DNA of 64,000 nt from Mycolicibacterium llatzerense. Its GTDB lineage: Bacteria; Actinomycetota; Actinomycetes; Mycobacteriales; Mycobacteriaceae. Below are positions 60,495 to 64,000 of the stretch, piece by piece. Numbering within the stretch: the first letter of the stretch is position 1; each line of letters begins with the position of its first letter. The notes beneath the pieces were generated by a model. The model had not been told where the DNA came from, made no database searches, and worked only from the letters and a program-made list of their open reading frames with translations. The translations under genes were made by a program, and so were the position numbers. The stretch spans positions 218,126 to 282,125 of the forward strand of contig NZ_JXST01000001.1 of NCBI RefSeq assembly GCF_000878195.1. Reading direction: 5' to 3'.

Positions 60495-60611
60495 CTCGAC
60501 TGTGGCGCTGTGACGGCAGTGCCCGCGCCGTCGGCTCTAGCAAATCCCCATCGCCGAGCGGTTACTGATCCCACGGCGTTTCGGTGGCATCAGCAAGACC
60601 CGGAGGTTGCC

Positions 60612-61243
60612 ATGGGCCTTCTCGACGGCAAGGTCGCATTCGTGACCGGAACTGCGCGGGGGACTCTGCGGCCATGGATGCCTTGCTCAACGAAGGCGTC
60701 GACAGGTTCGGCGGACGTCTCGACATCGTCGTCGCCAACGCGGGCATCAGCACCTGGGCGCGCTTCTGGGAGATGCCGGACGACGAGTGGCAGACGATGA
60801 TCGACGTCAACCTCACCGGCGTCTGGCGCACGATGAAAGCCGCTGTCCCGCATATGATTGCAGCGGGCAATGGTGGCTCGATCATCAACATCAGCTCGGT
60901 TGCCGGAATCAAGTCATTGCCGGGCCAGGCTCACTACAGCGCTGCCAAGCACGGAGTGGTCGGACTGACGAAGTCGGCGGCCATCGAGCTCGCCGAGTTC
61001 AAGATCCGGGTCAACTCCATCCACCCGTGGGGCGTCGACACCGTGCTTGCTGCGGATCCCACCGTCGGCACGTTGCTCACTGATCACCCGACCTACCTGA
61101 TGTCATTCGGCTGCATGCTCAGCGACCCATTTCCCGCGACCGTCGACGACATCTCCGACGCGGTGATCTACCTGGCATCGGGTTTGTCGCGTGCCGTCAC
61201 CGCAACGCAATTGACTGTCGATATGGGTGCCACGAAGGTGTGA
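60612..61243 (+). pseudogene. Decayed SDR gene (internal deletion and frame change)
   Basis: ATG 60612 starts MGLLDGKVAFVTGTARG, the normal N terminus of a (mycofactocin-type) SDR with part of the TGxxxGxG motif. At about 60656-60665 the homology jumps to another frame, DSAAMDALLNEGVDRFGG, then LDIVVANAGISTWARFWEMP, HYSAAKHGVVGLTKSAAIEL and a normal end at 61243. Roughly 70 residues between the cofactor loop and the NAG block are missing and the reading frame changes by deletion. The YxxxK site survives. No functional NAD-binding fold can be made from either frame. Confidence 0.82.
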
Positions 61244-61426
61244 TCGCCGCTCTGTGGATCGATCCCCACTAGTAACTCGATCTATCTGCGACTAGATATC
61301 GCTCTTTGGGCTATGGTGCTGCGCCGGTAGGCGGACAATCGTAGAGAGTGTCAACAAATCACAATCTCAGCCGACGAAGGCCGAGGCCGTGCGCCGGCGT
61401 GGTGGGCACGGAGAGAAGGCGCCATC

Positions 61427-61729
61427 ATGATGTACGCAGAGTATGAAATGGCGGCATTGGTGGTGCTACTGGTTGGCGCGGGGTGCGAGGTGGTGGCGAC
61501 CAATCTGCGCCGCGCCCACCCCACTCGGATGCCGGACCGAGAAGCGGCACCGCCGACATCGAAAATTCATGGAACCCATTCGGTATCAAGGGATTACCGG
61601 GCCGGAGGTTCGGTTGAAGCGAAGGGCCTGCGGCTTGCCATGGACCGGTCGCACGCTAAGCGCGCGCAACGACGCCGGGAGAAGAGGGAATTCCAAATCT
61701 GGCTGGACATCACCTCGCGTCCAATGTAG
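61427..61729 (+). CDS. Hypothetical small protein with N-terminal hydrophobic segment
   Basis: 100 residues. A hydrophobic start (MAALVVLLVGAGCEVVATNL) could be a signal anchor, and the rest is charged, ending in a strongly basic stretch (RSHAKRAQRRREKREFQIWL). GAGAAGG lies about 8 nt before the first ATG. No family recognised. The second half overlaps nothing else on this strand that is real, but coding evidence is modest. Confidence 0.45.
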   Translation: MMYAEYEMAALVVLLVGAGCEVVATNLRRAHPTRMPDREAAPPTSKIHGTHSVSRDYRAGGSVEAKGLRLAMDRSHAKRAQRRREKREFQIWLDITSRPM

Positions 61730-61781
61730 CGACGGATCAAACGCGTTGCGTAGCCGTGCCACCGCCCTACGATCGGTAAGT

Positions 61782-62411
61782 ATGACCCGCAAGCTCCCCT
61801 TGCTCATGGCCCTCGCCGCGCTGGCCCCAGCCGTTCCGGCATTCATCGCGACACCCGCCGCAGCCGAACCCTGCCCCGACATCCAGGTCGTGTTCGCCCG
61901 CGGCACCACGGAGCCGCCGGGCCTGGGCAGTGTGGGCCGCCCGTTCGTCGACGACCTGCGGGCCCGGGTGGCGCCGCATTCTGTTGAGGCGACGGCGGTC
62001 GATTACCCGGCGAGCAACGACTTCGCCCAAAGCACCCCGGCCGGCATCGACGCCGCGCGTTCGGTCATCGAGTCCACTGCGGCCAACTGCCCGAAGACCA
62101 AGATGGTGCTCGGCGGCTACTCGCAGGGTGCGGCGGTGATCGAAGGTGCTACCAGTGCGGCGCCGCCGCAGGTCGCCGGTCACGTCGCCGCCACCGCGCT
62201 GTTCGGTGCGCCGCGCACCGGTTTCGCGAGCATGCTCGCCGGCGGACAGCTGCCGGAACTGGCGCCGCAGTATGTCGCCAACTCCATCGATCAGTGCGCC
62301 CAGGCCGACCCGATCTGCTGGGAAGGCGGCTTCGACCCCGGCGCGCACGGTTCCTACGTACAGTCCGGAAAGGTCACGCAGGCAGCCGATTTCGCGGCGA
62401 GCAAGATCTAG
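61782..62411 (+). CDS. Cutinase family serine esterase, secreted (second copy)
   Basis: 209 residues. Signal peptide LPLLMALAALAPAVPAFIAT ending PAAA. The mature enzyme has CPDIQVVFARGTTEPPGLGS, MVLGGYSQGAAVIEGAT with the nucleophile, CAQADPICWEGGFDPGAHGS with the catalytic Asp and a likely catalytic His. It is shorter than the first cutinase (40148-40903) by the C-terminal tail. ATG 61782 begins the signal; the frame is open upstream to 61443 without support. Probably a lipid or polyester esterase acting outside the cell. Confidence 0.92.
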   Translation: MTRKLPLLMALAALAPAVPAFIATPAAAEPCPDIQVVFARGTTEPPGLGSVGRPFVDDLRARVAPHSVEATAVDYPASNDFAQSTPAGIDAARSVIESTAANCPKTKMVLGGYSQGAAVIEGATSAAPPQVAGHVAATALFGAPRTGFASMLAGGQLPELAPQYVANSIDQCAQADPICWEGGFDPGAHGSYVQSGKVTQAADFAASKI

Positions 62412-62941
62412 GGCAGAGCCAACCGAAGGACACAAGCACTACCCGAGACCGCGTTGGAACTGCTTCAAATTCTCTGACCTTCTGCGACTTCGCAGTCCTC
62501 ACACGGGGAGCGCGGCGTTCGTAGATGTCGGCCTATCGACCTGTGCGCGCACCAACCCCACCCCTTCGTCGCGCCACCTTGCCCTGCTCCATGCCCATCG
62601 ACCAGGCCGCCCACACCGCAGCTGCCTTCTCCTCTGTGCCATTGCGACGGCGGGCGGGCTCGTTCCCGATGACGATGCCGTGGGCATACCTGAATCGTCG
62701 ATCCACGATCAGGAGCCGTCTGGGTTCCAGAACGATTCATGTCCGAAATATCAACATCTTTGCGCTAATAGTTTTATGTAGTTAATTGTCTTAGATGGTT
62801 AACTTTCTGCTGTTGAATTTCAATATGGAATAGCGAAAGGGATGCACAAAAATTCGCAAAGTTTGTGGCGGAATTGGCCCCACGCAGTGATCAATGTGAA
62901 GTAATTTGCGGGTGCAGGTTACCGATTACTGAGGGGGAGTT
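62412..62941. other. Intergenic region, second half AT-rich
   Basis: 530 bp without a supported gene. CCTGAATCGT and ACGATCAGG (62689-62713) nearly pair and may form a hairpin. From about 62745 to 62900 the sequence is clearly AT-richer than the rest of the window (for example TAATAGTTTTATGTAGTTAA) and probably holds the promoter of the next gene. Confidence 0.5.
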
Positions 62942-64000
62942 TTGCAAACAATTACGCGGACCAGCATGACGAGCGGGGTGGCACTGATCGGAGCGAGTGC
63001 CATCGCGCTGTCACCGATAGTGGTGGCACCGCAGCAGGTGCACCTGCCGGCGATCCCGGTGTCGAGCCTCGCGACGACGTTGACCGCGTCGGTCAATCCC
63101 ATCAGCGAGTGGGCAAAGGTCCTCACGACAACGTTCAACAACGTTTCGGCCCTGGGCCAGCAGGTGTGGGCCGACCCGGCTCCCATCCTGAAGCAGATCA
63201 TCATCAACCAGCTCGGCTACGCGCACACCATCGCCACTGACCTGGGCGCCGCCGGCAACAGCTTCGTCACTGCCGTGAAGGCACTTCCGCCGGCTTTCCA
63301 GCAGGCAGCCCAACAACTGGCCGCCGGCCAGATCAGTGGAGGCCTGAACACGGCATACACCGCCATGCTCAACTTGGTGATAAGCCCCGGCTTCGCATTG
63401 CTACAAGGTCAGATGCTCAACATCCCCGGCCAGGTCATGCAGCACATCACCGACGTCGTCAAACTAGGCCCCGCTCTTCTTGTCGGTGTGGGCTTTTCTG
63501 CGCTCGGCATGGTTGGCAGCGTCGAGAGCGCGTTTGGGGACACGGCGCAAGCGGTGTACGACGGGGTGCGCGCCGGCAACTTCGCGGCGGCTGTGAACGC
63601 GATCGTCAACGCCCCGGCCGTGCTCACCAACGCCTTCCTCAACGGGTACTCACCGGCGACGGGATTATGGGGGCTTCTGACCCCGGGAGGTGGCTTGCTC
63701 CCGGTACTGGCGGTCGCCGTTCGCCAAGCCATCGCACAAGCGCTGGGCGCACCGGTGCCGCCCGCGGCGAAGGTGGCCGATACTGCACCGTCCGCTGTTC
63801 CGTCGGCTGCTTTGTCGGGTGCGACGGTCACGCTGGGTGCGGAGAAGGTGACGACGCCTGATGCCGTGAAGACCGCGGCGACGAAGACCTCGGAGACGAA
63901 GACTCCGGCGACCGAGACCACCGGGGCAGAGCCCGCCGCGACGGCGCCAGCTGCAGGGGCACCTGCCGCGTCCTCGCCCGAGACGCCTTCCCCCGCAACC
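62942..64000 (+). CDS. Exported Ala/Pro/Thr-tailed mycobacterial protein (partial, runs off the window)
   Basis: At least 353 residues, open to the window edge. TTG 62942 follows GAGGGGGAG by a few bases and gives MQTITRTSMTSGVALIGASA, a start I recall in mycobacterial exported proteins; ATG 62966 is in frame but too far from the ribosome site. The hydrophobic start (VALIGASAIALSPIVVA) is a signal. A helical body with repeated NAIVNAPAVL, NQLGYAHTIATDLGAAG and LNIPGQVMQHI phrases follows, then a low-complexity tail rich in Thr, Pro, Ala and Glu (TKTSETKTPATETTGAEPAA), a likely site for O-mannosylation. Function unknown. Confidence 0.75.
   Translation, partial: MQTITRTSMTSGVALIGASAIALSPIVVAPQQVHLPAIPVSSLATTLTASVNPISEWAKVLTTTFNNVSALGQQVWADPAPILKQIIINQLGYAHTIATDLGAAGNSFVTAVKALPPAFQQAAQQLAAGQISGGLNTAYTAMLNLVISPGFALLQGQMLNIPGQVMQHITDVVKLGPALLVGVGFSALGMVGSVESAFGDTAQAVYDGVRAGNFAAAVNAIVNAPAVLTNAFLNGYSPATGLWGLLTPGGGLLPVLAVAVRQAIAQALGAPVPPAAKVADTAPSAVPSAALSGATVTLGAEKVTTPDAVKTAATKTSETKTPATETTGAEPAATAPAAGAPAASSPETPSPAT

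Noticed and set aside
61443..61781. Long N-terminal extension of the second cutinase
   Set aside because: The signal peptide starts at ATG 61782; the upstream part has no secretory or cutinase features.

Overview
The window is a GC-rich actinobacterial chromosome segment. From memory, the gene order pmt-rsmI-pabB-metG-tatD-rpfB-rsmA-ispE-acyl ligase-pth-rplY-lpqT-prsA-glmU-tRNA-Gln-TetR-mfd-mazG-lpqU-eno-ftsB/divIC-DUF501-ppx-kdp matches Mycobacterium tuberculosis Rv1002c to about Rv1031. The organism is therefore a mycobacterium. An NADP-type GdhA beside metG and several inserts absent from the tuberculosis order suggest a fast-growing environmental species (Mycolicibacterium type). GTG starts are frequent. 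Several starts carry a leaderless signature: a TAnnnT hexamer 6-7 nt before the start codon.

Layout. 0-13.6 kb: DNA repair (AlkB-like), protein O-mannosylation (pmt), 16S rRNA modification (rsmI, rsmA), folate synthesis (pabB), an ECF41-type sigma factor coupled to a flavoprotein, gdhA, metG, tatD, rpfB and ispE. 13.9-24.8 kb: an acyl ligase, two small exported proteins, pth/rplY, an SDR, lpqT-arsC-prsA, glmU, tRNA-Gln, a TetR regulator, and a LysA-like protein that lacks the PLP-binding lysine. 24.9-29.5 kb: mfd and mazG. 29.5-35.3 kb: an insertion relative to M. tuberculosis, with an alpha/beta hydrolase, an AraC regulator, a 500-bp structured non-coding stretch, a small membrane protein and the efeUOB iron uptake operon. 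35.5-39.7 kb: lpqU, eno, the division protein, DUF501 and ppx. 39.8-42 kb: a 32-residue Cys/His-rich peptide, a cutinase and a methyltransferase. 42-50.2 kb: the potassium operon kdpFABCDE, all on one strand, headed by an extra 27-residue membrane peptide.

50.6-64 kb is accessory and lipid/surface oriented. It holds an acyl-CoA synthetase with a CoA-transferase, a small winged-helix-like protein, an AurF-type diiron oxygenase behind a perfect 10+10 palindrome, a YCII/ECF42 sigma pair with a matching promoter, and a lipoprotein. Next come a membrane-anchored protein with four Cys-paired Ig-like repeats translationally coupled to a DUF2510 protein, a tRNA with anticodon UAA but a short variable loop, a decayed SDR, a second cutinase, and the start of an exported protein cut by the window end.

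Themes. Two sigma factors with fused C-terminal extensions (ECF41, ECF42) each have a candidate self-recognised promoter in front of their partner gene. Convergent genes are often separated by long-stem hairpins, two of which share a GTGAAGAAGAT arm. No CRISPR array, prophage or insertion sequence was seen.
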